Position numbers and translations under genes: made by a program
From: Micromonospora okii
GTDB taxonomy: Bacteria > Actinomycetota > Actinomycetes > Mycobacteriales > Micromonosporaceae
NCBI RefSeq assembly: GCF_020884795.1
Contig: NZ_BBZF01000018.1
Span: 265,872 to 329,871, forward strand
DNA length: 64,000 bases
Direction of reading: 5' to 3'
Notes under the pieces: generated by a model
Told to the model about the DNA's origin: nothing
Databases searched by the model: none
The model's input: the letters and a program-made list of their open reading frames with translations, nothing else
Part shown: in pieces, positions 42,753 to 50,084 of the stretch
How positions within the stretch are numbered: the first letter of the stretch is position 1
Layout: each line of letters begins with the position of its first letter

Positions 42753-43982
42753 GTGAAGATCGTCGCAGCCGATGTCATCGTCTCCAGCCCCGACCGCAAC
42801 TTCGTCACCCTGAAGATCACCACCGACGACGGCGTCACCGGCCTGGGCGACGGCACCCTCAACGGACGGGAGCTGTCGGTCGCCTCCTACCTGCGCGACC
42901 ACGTCGTCCCGCTGCTGATCGGCCGGGACCCGCACCGCATCGAGGACACCTGGCAGTTCCTGTACCGCTCGGCGTACTGGCGACGCGGGCCGGTCACCAT
43001 GGCGGCCATCGCGGCGGTGGACGTGGCCCTGTGGGACATCAAGGCCAAGGCCGCGGGCATGCCGCTGTACCAGTTGCTCGGCGGGGCGTCGCGCACCGGG
43101 ATCATGGCGTACGGGCACGCCTCGGGCCGCGACCTGCCGGAGCTGTTCGACTCCATCCGTCGGCACCTCGACCTCGGCTTCCGGTCGATCCGGGTGCAGA
43201 CCTCGGTGCCCGGCATCAACGCCGTGTACGGCGTCGCCGCCCAGCCCAGCGCCGACGGCAAGCGGTACGACTACGAGCCGGCGCAGCGCACCCCGCTGCC
43301 GGCCGAGGAGGACTGGGACACCCGCTCCTACCTGCGCCACCTGCCGGGCGTCTTCGAGGCCGTGCGCAACGAGTTCGGGCCGGAGCTGCCGCTGCTGCAC
43401 GACGGGCACCACCGGATGACCCCGATCCAGGCCGCCAAGCTCGGCAAGGCCCTGGAGCCGTACGACCTGTTCTGGCTGGAGGACTGCACGCCGGCCGAGA
43501 ACCAGGAGGCGCTGCGCCTGGTCCGCCACCACACCACGACGCCGCTGGCCATCGGCGAGATCTTCAACACGGTCTGGGACTACCAGACGCTCATCCGCGA
43601 GCAGTTGATCGACTACGTCCGCTCCGCCGTCACCCACACCGGCGGCATCACGGCCATGCGCAAGCTGCTCGACTTCGCCGCGCAGTACCAGATCAAGTCG
43701 GGCATCCACGGCCCGACCGACATCTCGCCGGTCGGCATGGCCGCCGCGCTGCACCTGGACCTGGCCATCCACAACTTCGGCATCCAGGAGTACATGCAGC
43801 ACGGGCCGCTGACCAACGAGGTCTTCCGGCAGTCGTTCACCTTCACCGACGGCTACCTGCACCCGGGGGAGCAGCCCGGGCTCGGCGTCGAGCTGGACGA
43901 GGCCGCCGCCGCGAGGTTCCCGTACGTGCCGGCCTACCTGCCGTTCAACCGGCTCCAGGACGGGACGGTCCATGACTGGTGA
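42753..43982 (+). CDS. manD: D-mannonate dehydratase, ManD type (enolase superfamily)
   Basis: A 409-residue enolase-superfamily acid-sugar dehydratase. Metal ligands are Asp217 (LLHDGHH), Glu243 in the ManD hallmark WLEDCTPAE, and Glu269 (AIGEIFN); His219 and His319 (SGIHGPTD) are the acid/base candidates. RVQTSVPGINAVYG contains the Arg/Tyr pair used by this group. It converts D-mannonate, and in low-efficiency members D-gluconate, to KDG. GTG 42753 has GAAAGG upstream. Its end overlaps the gluconokinase gene by 11 bases. Together with dgoD it lets one kinase and one aldolase serve two incoming aldonates. Confidence 0.9.
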   Translation: MKIVAADVIVSSPDRNFVTLKITTDDGVTGLGDGTLNGRELSVASYLRDHVVPLLIGRDPHRIEDTWQFLYRSAYWRRGPVTMAAIAAVDVALWDIKAKAAGMPLYQLLGGASRTGIMAYGHASGRDLPELFDSIRRHLDLGFRSIRVQTSVPGINAVYGVAAQPSADGKRYDYEPAQRTPLPAEEDWDTRSYLRHLPGVFEAVRNEFGPELPLLHDGHHRMTPIQAAKLGKALEPYDLFWLEDCTPAENQEALRLVRHHTTTPLAIGEIFNTVWDYQTLIREQLIDYVRSAVTHTGGITAMRKLLDFAAQYQIKSGIHGPTDISPVGMAAALHLDLAIHNFGIQEYMQHGPLTNEVFRQSFTFTDGYLHPGEQPGLGVELDEAAAARFPYVPAYLPFNRLQDGTVHDW

Positions 43983-44544
43983 GCGCCCCGGCGGCGCGGC
44001 GACGCGGCACGTGGTCGTGATGGGGGTGTCCGGGGCCGGGAAGACGACCGTGGCCCGGGGCATCGCCGCCCGTACCGGACTGGTCTTCGCCGAGGCCGAC
44101 GAGTTCCACTCGCCGGCCAGCGTGGCGCGGATGCGGGGCGGCGTGCCGCTGGACGACGCGGCGCGCCTGCCCTGGCTGCGCGACCTGGCCGGGTGGATGG
44201 CCGCGCGGGGCGCCGAGGGGGTGTCCACGGTGCTGGCGTGCTCGGCGCTGAAGCGGTCCTACCGCGACGTGCTGCGGCAGGGACCGCCGAGCGTCGAGTT
44301 CGTCCACCTGGACGGCCCGGCCGAGGTCATCCGGGAGCGGCTGGCCGGGCGCGCCGGGCACTACATGCCGGCGAGTCTGCTGGAGTCGCAGCTCGCCACC
44401 CTCGAACGGCACCGCCCGGACGAGTCGGTGCTGGTGCTCGACGTCTCGCTGACGCCCGACGAACTGGTCTCGGCGGCGATCGAGCGCCTCGGCCTGGCCG
44501 CCGGGGCGGCGGCCGACGACCGGCCGGCGGGCGGACCCGCCTGA
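43972..44544 (+). CDS. Gluconokinase, GntK type
   Basis: A 190-residue P-loop kinase. VMGVSGAGKTTVARGIA at about 16-32 is Walker A, EADEFHSPASVARM contains the sugar-binding Asp/His, and ACSALKRSYRDVLR is the family motif. It makes 6-phosphogluconate from gluconate for the pentose phosphate or Entner-Doudoroff routes. ATG 43972 lies inside the end of manD. It adds a direct route for D-gluconate to the operon, and is the last gene. Confidence 0.92.
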   Translation: MTGERPGGAATRHVVVMGVSGAGKTTVARGIAARTGLVFAEADEFHSPASVARMRGGVPLDDAARLPWLRDLAGWMAARGAEGVSTVLACSALKRSYRDVLRQGPPSVEFVHLDGPAEVIRERLAGRAGHYMPASLLESQLATLERHRPDESVLVLDVSLTPDELVSAAIERLGLAAGAAADDRPAGGPA

Positions 44545-44651
44545 CGCTCCCCGGTGTTTCTCAGACAACTCACAGCGGTGACCACTAGTCTGCCCTGGTC
44601 AGCCGCCAGCGTTCCACGGTGGAGCGTGGCGCCGGTTCCGCGGAGGGTCCG

Positions 44652-45677
44652 ATGGTCTTCAAGAAGATGTTGAGCGCGTTCGGCGTGGGTGGCCCCAGCG
44701 TTGACACGGTGCTGGCGAACCCGAACACCCGGCCGGGCCTCACCCTCGACGGCCAGGTCAACCTGGTCGGTGGGGACGCGCCGGCCGCCATCGAGCAGGT
44801 CGTCGTGGGCCTGGTCACCCGGGTCGAGGTCGAGAGCGGCGACGGCGAGTACGCCGGCGTCATGGAGTTCCACCGGATGCCGGTGAGCGGGGCCTTCCAG
44901 CTCGCCCCGAAGCAGCAGTTGTCGATCCCGTTCCAGCTCCCGGTGCCGTGGGAGACGCCGATCACCGACGTGTACGGCCAGCGCCTCTACGGCATGACGA
45001 TGGGGCTGCGCACCGAGCTGGCGGTGGCCCGGGCGGTCGACAAGGGTGACCTGGACCAGGTCAACGTCCACCCGCTGCCGGTGCACGAGCGGATCCTGGA
45101 CGCCTTCGCCCAGCTCGGCTTCCGGTTCAAGGGCGCGGACCTGGAGCGGGGCCGCATCCACGGCGTGCACCAGACGCTGCCGTTCTACCAGGAGATCGAG
45201 TTCTTCGCCGCGCCGCAGTACGCGCAGCTCATCAACGAGGTCGAGCTGACCTTCGTGACGAGCCCGCAGGGCGTCGACGTGGTGCTGGAGTGCGACAAGC
45301 GGGGCGGCTTCCTCAGCGCCGGCCACGACGTCTTCGGCCGGTACACGGTGGCCCACACCGACGCGGACCGGACCGACTGGGTGCGGGTGGTCGACGGCTG
45401 GCTCCAGGAGACCACGTCCCGCTACGGCGGCCTGCGGGCCCAGGGCTTCGGCGCGCCCCAGCACGGCTTCGGCGCGCCGCACCAGGCGTACGGCGCCCCG
45501 CACGGCTACCCGATGCAGCACGGCCACGGCCACGGCCACGGCCGGGGCGGCGTCGGCATGGGCGGGATCGTCGCCGGGGCGGCGCTCGGCGCGGTCGGCG
45601 GGATGGTCGCCGGGGAGATGATCGAGGACGCCGTCGAGGGCGACTTCGCCGAGGACTGGGGCTTCGGCGAGGAGTGA
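44652..45677 (+). CDS. Spo0M/SpoOM-family sporulation-related protein
   Basis: A 341-residue protein. Residues 1-260 match the Spo0M arrestin-like double beta sandwich: VFKKMLSAFGVGGPSVDTVL, TLDGQVNLVGGDAPAAIEQV, then IPFQLPVPWETPIT. The C-terminal third is low complexity: GFGAPQHGFGAPHQAYGAPH, a His/Gly run (HGHGHGHGRG) and GGIVAGAALGAVGGMVAGEM, a glycine-zipper-like hydrophobic helix, before an acidic end. Spo0M affects sporulation and cell-shape control in Bacillus; the actinobacterial role is not defined. ATG 44652 follows GGAGGG. A TGACCA-N11-TGGTCA inverted repeat lies in the upstream gap. A strong terminator follows. Confidence 0.88.
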   Translation: MVFKKMLSAFGVGGPSVDTVLANPNTRPGLTLDGQVNLVGGDAPAAIEQVVVGLVTRVEVESGDGEYAGVMEFHRMPVSGAFQLAPKQQLSIPFQLPVPWETPITDVYGQRLYGMTMGLRTELAVARAVDKGDLDQVNVHPLPVHERILDAFAQLGFRFKGADLERGRIHGVHQTLPFYQEIEFFAAPQYAQLINEVELTFVTSPQGVDVVLECDKRGGFLSAGHDVFGRYTVAHTDADRTDWVRVVDGWLQETTSRYGGLRAQGFGAPQHGFGAPHQAYGAPHGYPMQHGHGHGHGRGGVGMGGIVAGAALGAVGGMVAGEMIEDAVEGDFAEDWGFGEE

Positions 45678-45683
45678 CGCACG

Positions 45684-45722
45684 ACGGTGGCCCTCCGGGA
45701 GGAGTTCCCGGAGGGCCACCGT
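45684..45722. terminator. Bidirectional terminator
   Basis: A 17-bp perfect stem (45684-45700 with 45706-45722, starting ACGGTGGCC) and a five-base loop, between the Spo0M gene and the convergent small membrane protein. TGTTGTT follows on the plus strand. Confidence 0.85.
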
Positions 45723-45746
45723 GTTGTTCAGGAGCGGGCGGACCGG

Positions 45747-46142
45747 TCAGTGCCGGGCCTTGCGCTCCTCGCCGCCGCGATAGGCGCTCCCGGCCTTCGC
45801 CAGGCCCCGGCTACCCAGGTAGCCGATCGACAGCAGCGTGATGAAGAACCAGGCCTGCGGCGCGCGGAAGATGTCCACGCCGACCGAGTTCTTGCCGACC
45901 AGGTACGAGGCGGCCAGCACGCCGATCACCGAGGCGGCCCAGACCCAGAACTCCGTGGTCTTGAACGCCTGCTTGGTCTCCGTGCCCGGCGCCTGCATCG
46001 GCTCGCGGTGCCCGTCGTGCATCATGGGCATCGGCCGGGTGGGCGCCTCCTGCATGCCACGGTTCGGCGCCTCGTTCATCGCGCGGTTCGGCGCTTCCTG
46101 GGCCCGACCCGTCGGCCTGGTGGATGCAGCCTGCGTGCTCAT
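45747..46142 (-). CDS. Small membrane protein with repeated N-terminal tail
   Basis: A 131-residue protein of unknown function. The first 50 residues are soluble and repetitive (QEAPNRAMNEAPNRGMQEAP, three near-copies of a seven-residue unit), followed by MMHDGHREPM. Two membrane segments follow at about 65-82 (FWVWAASVIGVLAASYLVG) and 94-108 (AWFFITLLSIGYLG), ending in a short basic tail. ATG 46142 lies after an AGGAGGA site. It is convergent with the Spo0M gene and shares no operon. Confidence 0.75.
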   Translation of the reverse strand: MSTQAASTRPTGRAQEAPNRAMNEAPNRGMQEAPTRPMPMMHDGHREPMQAPGTETKQAFKTTEFWVWAASVIGVLAASYLVGKNSVGVDIFRAPQAWFFITLLSIGYLGSRGLAKAGSAYRGGEERKARH

Positions 46143-46388
46143 CTTGTCCTCCTCAGGATGCGATGAGTCCTACTGCGCTCCCTCGCCCCGCTACCGCGTT
46201 TCGGCCACGGCACGGTTTCGCGTTTCCGGCGGGGGCACCCCCCGACTACCCGAAGGCCCGGCGAGGTAACGCCCCCGTACCGCCGGAGAGCAGCGCCCGG
46301 CCGCGACCCACCGGCGACACGGGCGGGGTTTGGCCGGTCGGTCACCGGGCACGCACGACATTCCGACACTTATGCGAGGTGGTGGACA

Positions 46389-46796
46389 GTGCGCGAGGAC
46401 GACACGGGGCGGGAATCCGCCCGTAGGGCGGAGGAACGGATCGCCGGCGGCGTGTACGGCGAGGGGGCGCTCGACGAGGTCACCGTGCCGCAGACCGACG
46501 AGACGCGGGTCATCCAGGACGAGGACCCCGACGACCCGGCGGACGCCCCGGTCGACCCGGAGGTGCTGCGCGACGGCGGCCCGACCCGGGGCCAGGGCGC
46601 GGTCACCACGACCGGCGGCACCGCCGGCCCGGCGAGCGTGCGCCGGGTGGCCCGGCAGCCGGAGCAGCACCCCGGGAAGGTCGCCCCGACCACGACCGGC
46701 GACGCCACCACGGGCGGCCTGAGCACCCCGGCGGGCGGCTCGACCAGCGACCAGTCGAGCAGCGCCAGCCAGGTCGGCAACTTCACCGACGAGTGA
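46389..46796 (+). CDS. Acidic, disordered protein of unknown function
   Basis: A 135-residue product starting at GTG 46389 with GAGGTGG upstream. It is rich in Asp, Glu, Thr, Gly and Pro (IQDEDPDDPADAPVDPEV; TTTGGTAGPASV; TTTGDATTGGLSTPAGG), has no Cys and no membrane segment, and should be intrinsically disordered. I recognise no family. Codon use is normal for the window, which supports translation. A stress or desiccation role would be a guess. Confidence 0.6.
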   Translation: MREDDTGRESARRAEERIAGGVYGEGALDEVTVPQTDETRVIQDEDPDDPADAPVDPEVLRDGGPTRGQGAVTTTGGTAGPASVRRVARQPEQHPGKVAPTTTGDATTGGLSTPAGGSTSDQSSSASQVGNFTDE

Positions 46797-46828
46797 CACC
46801 GACTGCCTGCCTCACCGGTTCCCGGGGA

Positions 46829-46915
46829 GCACACGTTCCCGGAACCAGTGGCACGTTCCCGGAACCGGTGGCCGTCCGCCGCCGCGAAGGCCCCGATTCC
46901 GGGAAAGTGCGCCTG
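46829..46915. repeat. Repeats of ACGTTCCCGGAACC and an inverted copy
   Basis: Two direct copies of CACGTTCCCGGAACC (about 46832 and 46851) are followed by an inverted partial copy, TTCCGGGAAAGTGCGCC, near 46896. The outer pair can form a stem, so the array may end transcription between the disordered-protein gene and the convergent helicase gene. Confidence 0.5.
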
Positions 46916-46943
46916 AAGTCCCGGAGAGGCCGGGGAGGCGCGG

Positions 46944-49295
46944 TCAGGACGCCGCGCGGAGGATGCCCAGGCGTTGGGTGGCGCGGGTGAGGGCGACGTA
47001 GAGGTCGCTGTGCCCGCGCGGCGACTCCGCCACGATCCCCTCGGGGTCGACCACCAGCACGGTGTCGAACTCCAGCCCCTTGGCCTGGCCCACGGTCAGC
47101 AACACCACCCGGCTCTCCAGCTCCGGGTGCTCGCCGACCGCCGCCTCGGGCAGCGCCGCGACCAGGGCCGCGCCCAGCGCGTCCACCCGGCCGCCGGGCA
47201 CGATCACCCCGAGCCGCCCGTCGGCCAGCCCGGCCGCCTCGGCGACCACGGCGTCGGTCAGCTCGCGCGCCAGCGCCTCCTCGGCGACCGCGCGGTCCCA
47301 CGGCGGCACGCCGCTGTCGCGCACCGAGCGCGGCGGGCGCAGGCCCGGGTCGATCTCGGCCAGCACCTCGGCGGCCACCGCCATGATCTCGGTCGGGGTG
47401 CGGTAGCTGACGGTCAGCTCCTCCAGCCGCCACCGCCGCCCCACGTACGGCTCCAGGGCGTCCGCCCAGGACGGCGTGCCGGCCAGCGCGCCGGTCTGCG
47501 CCACGTCGCCGACGATCGTCATGGACCGGCTCGGGCAGCGGCGCATCAGCAGCCGCCAGGCCATCGGCGACAGCTCCTGCGCCTCGTCGACGATGACGTG
47601 GCCGAACGCCCAGGTGCGGTCGGCGGCGGCGCGCTGGGCGGCGGTCAGCCCGTCGTGCTCCTCCTGGCGCTCCAGCAGCAGGTCGGCGTCGATCAGGTCG
47701 GCGACGCTGAGGATCTCGCCGCCGCTCGCCTCGTCCTGCACGTCCTCCACGTCGATCGACTGGGAGCCCCGGGCGATCTCCAGGACGCCCTCGGCGTACT
47801 CGCGCTGGAGGGCCCGGATGCGCTCCCGGCGGGCCGCGGCGGCGCGGTCGTCCTCGCCGAGCAGCTCGGCGGCCTCGTCCAGCAGCGGCACGTCGGCGAC
47901 GGACCAGCCGCCCGGCTCGCGGCGCAGCAGGGCGCGGTCGGCGTCGCTCCAGCCGGGCGTGGCGGCGGCGATCCGGTCCGGGTCGGCGTACAGGTCGGCG
48001 AGGAGGCGCTGCGGGGTGAGCACGGGCCAGAGCTGGTCCAGCGTCGCCCGTACCTCGGGCTCCTCGCGCAGCTCCCGGCGGATCTCCGCGACGTCGGCCT
48101 CGTCGAGCAGGTTCTCCCCGCCCAGCGGGTCCGCGCCGATGCGCTCGGCGATCTGGTCGGCCAGGGCGTGCACGATCTCGACGTCGAACACGGCGCGGGC
48201 CAGGTTGTGCGGCCGGCCGGAACGGCGGGCCCGCTCCCGGGCCGCCCGGACGGTCTCCGGCGCGAGGGTCACCACGTCCCGCTCGATCTCGATCTCCAGC
48301 GGCTCGTCGGGCGCCCACTGCCGGTCCCGCACGGCCGCGCCCAGCACCTCCACCATCTCCGCGCGGCCCTTCAGCGCCGCCGCCCGCGCCGGCTCGCCGC
48401 GCCGGGCGCTCACCCCGGGAAACAGATCCCCGGGGGTACGCAGCAGCACGCCCGTCTCGGCCAGCGTGGGCAGCACCTGGGAGATGTAGCGCAGGAACGT
48501 CTCGTTGGGGCCGACCAGCAGCACGCCCCGCGTGGAGAGCTCCCGCCGGTAGGTGTAGAGCAGGTACGCCGCGCGGTGCAGGGCGACGGCGGTCTTGCCG
48601 GTGCCCGGTCCACCCTGGACGACGAGCGTCCCGGGCAGGTCGGCCCGGATGACCCGGTCCTGCTCGACCTGGATCGTCTCGACGATGTCGCGCATCCGGC
48701 CGGTGCGGCCGGCGTTGAGGGCGGCGAGCAGGGACGCCTCGCCGGTCAGCTCCTCGTGGGCGGTGGGGGAGGCGGTGGCCAGGTCGAGCACCTCGTCGTT
48801 GAGGGCGGTCACCTTCCGCTGCCGGGTGCGCAGGTGCCGCCGTCGCCGGACGCCCTGCGGGTTGGCGGCGGTGGCCAGGTAGAAGGCGCGGGCGGCGGGG
48901 GCCCGCCAGTCGATCAGCAGCGGGTCGTAGCCGCCGCTGGTGTCGAAGATGCCGATCCGGCCGACGTAGTGGCGGGCGTCGTCGTCGGTGTCCAGCCGGC
49001 CGAAGCAGAGCCCGTTCTCCACGGCGGAGAACTGCTCGACCTGCTCGGCGTACATCCGCACGGCGCTCTCGCGCTGGGACCGGGCCTGTGGGCTGCCGCC
49101 GCTGGCGCTCAGCTCCTCGGCGAGCCGTCGGGCGGCCTGCTCCCGCAGGCCGTCCAACCGGCCGTAGAGCATCGAGACGTACTCCTGCTCGTGGCCGATC
49201 TCGTCGTCGTGGCGCGGCTCGTCGTCGTGCCGTGGATCGTCGCGCCGGGGCGCGTCGTGGCGTAGCTCGTCGGGACCCGCGGAGTTCCTTGACAA
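46944..49295 (-). CDS. helR: HelR/HelD-like RNA polymerase-associated UvrD-family helicase
   Basis: A 783-residue superfamily 1 ATPase. Walker A GGPGTGKTA at about 228-236, Walker B HVIVDEAQELSPMAW, SYRTPTEIM and LYVALTRATQRL at the C terminus. The region between the motor halves contains the acidic SIDVEDVQDEASGGEILSV, matching the primary-channel loop of HelR/HelD proteins. These dislodge RNA polymerase from DNA, and HelR also protects it from rifamycins. The N terminus has an Asp/His/Arg repeat tail. The start is TTG 49295 with AGGGAG five bases upstream; it overlaps the -35 box of a divergent promoter. No rifamycin-associated element was found upstream. HelD without a rifamycin role is the alternative. 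Confidence 0.85.
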   Translation of the reverse strand: MSRNSAGPDELRHDAPRRDDPRHDDEPRHDDEIGHEQEYVSMLYGRLDGLREQAARRLAEELSASGGSPQARSQRESAVRMYAEQVEQFSAVENGLCFGRLDTDDDARHYVGRIGIFDTSGGYDPLLIDWRAPAARAFYLATAANPQGVRRRRHLRTRQRKVTALNDEVLDLATASPTAHEELTGEASLLAALNAGRTGRMRDIVETIQVEQDRVIRADLPGTLVVQGGPGTGKTAVALHRAAYLLYTYRRELSTRGVLLVGPNETFLRYISQVLPTLAETGVLLRTPGDLFPGVSARRGEPARAAALKGRAEMVEVLGAAVRDRQWAPDEPLEIEIERDVVTLAPETVRAARERARRSGRPHNLARAVFDVEIVHALADQIAERIGADPLGGENLLDEADVAEIRRELREEPEVRATLDQLWPVLTPQRLLADLYADPDRIAAATPGWSDADRALLRREPGGWSVADVPLLDEAAELLGEDDRAAAARRERIRALQREYAEGVLEIARGSQSIDVEDVQDEASGGEILSVADLIDADLLLERQEEHDGLTAAQRAAADRTWAFGHVIVDEAQELSPMAWRLLMRRCPSRSMTIVGDVAQTGALAGTPSWADALEPYVGRRWRLEELTVSYRTPTEIMAVAAEVLAEIDPGLRPPRSVRDSGVPPWDRAVAEEALARELTDAVVAEAAGLADGRLGVIVPGGRVDALGAALVAALPEAAVGEHPELESRVVLLTVGQAKGLEFDTVLVVDPEGIVAESPRGHSDLYVALTRATQRLGILRAAS

Positions 49296-49318
49296 GCCGT
49301 CTCCCTAGTGATTAGAAT
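49289..49318 (+). promoter_or_regulatory. Near-consensus promoter overlapping the helR start
   Basis: TTGACA (49289-49294), 18-base spacer, TAGAAT (49313-49318). This is the best sigma-70-type promoter in the window. It reads toward the GDSL gene. Its -35 covers the TTG start of helR, and its spacer covers the helR ribosome site. Confidence 0.75.
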
Positions 49319-49325
49319 TGCGTAC

Positions 49326-49355
49326 GGAACGGCTTCCATTCGCCGTTCCTTTTTT
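49326..49355 (+). terminator. Intrinsic terminator directly behind a promoter
   Basis: GGAACGGC (49326-49333), eight-base loop, GCCGTTCC (49342-49349), then six T residues. It is the only classical stem-plus-U-tract terminator in the window and starts at the predicted transcription start, so most transcripts should end after about 30 bases. Confidence 0.75.
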
Positions 49356-49446
49356 GTGCCTGAATTGCAAAAGATACCGTGCCGCGGCCCTCCCCACCAA
49401 GCGGTCCGGGCAGGTCACGCCGCCGGGTCGGGACGGAGACGCACGC

Positions 49447-50082
49447 ATGTTGCTGGGCGCCGGTCAACGGATCGTCTTCATCGGGGACAGCATCACCGAC
49501 TGCGGCCGGAGCGACGCCGCCGCGCCGTTCGGCGACGGCTACATGAGCCTCGTCCGCGCGTTCGTCGACGCCCGCTTCCCGGAGCGGGAGCTGACCTGGG
49601 TCAACCGTGGCATCAGCGGCAACACGGTGCGGGACCTGGCGGCCCGCTGGGACGCCGACGCGATCGCCGAGCGCCCCGACTGGCTCTCCGTGATGATCGG
49701 CATCAACGACGTGTGGCGCGCGTTCATCCCGGGCCGCGAGGCCGAGGCGGTGCCGATCGACGAGTACGAGCGCACCCTGCGCACCCTGCGCGCCCTGCTG
49801 CGCCGGGCTGTGGACGCGACCGGGTGCCGGCTGATCCTCGCCGACCCGTACTTCGTCGAGGCCGACGTCGACCAGCCCCAGCGCGCCCGGACCGACCGGT
49901 ACGCGGCGGTGGTGGCCGCCCTTGCGAAGGACTTCGACGCGGTGCACGTGGCCACCCAGGCGGCCTTCGACCGGGTGCTGCGGCACAGCCCGCCGCAGCG
50001 CTGGGCCGACGACCAGGTGCACCCCGGGCTGCCCGGCCACGCGGTCATCGCGGACGCCTTCCTGGCCGCCCTCGACGCCTGA
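49447..50082 (+). CDS. GDSL/SGNH-family esterase
   Basis: A 211-residue SGNH hydrolase: block I IVFIGDSITDCGRS with the catalytic Ser, block II VNRGISGNTVRD with Gly, block III MIGINDVWR with Asn, and block V DQVHPGLPGH with the Asp and His. No signal peptide. Relatives deacetylate carbohydrates or hydrolyse short esters. ATG 49447 follows a GGACGGAG stretch. Its likely promoter, about 130 bases upstream, is followed at once by an intrinsic terminator, so expression may depend on antitermination. Confidence 0.9.
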   Translation: MLLGAGQRIVFIGDSITDCGRSDAAAPFGDGYMSLVRAFVDARFPERELTWVNRGISGNTVRDLAARWDADAIAERPDWLSVMIGINDVWRAFIPGREAEAVPIDEYERTLRTLRALLRRAVDATGCRLILADPYFVEADVDQPQRARTDRYAAVVAALAKDFDAVHVATQAAFDRVLRHSPPQRWADDQVHPGLPGHAVIADAFLAALDA

Positions 50083-50084
50083 GC

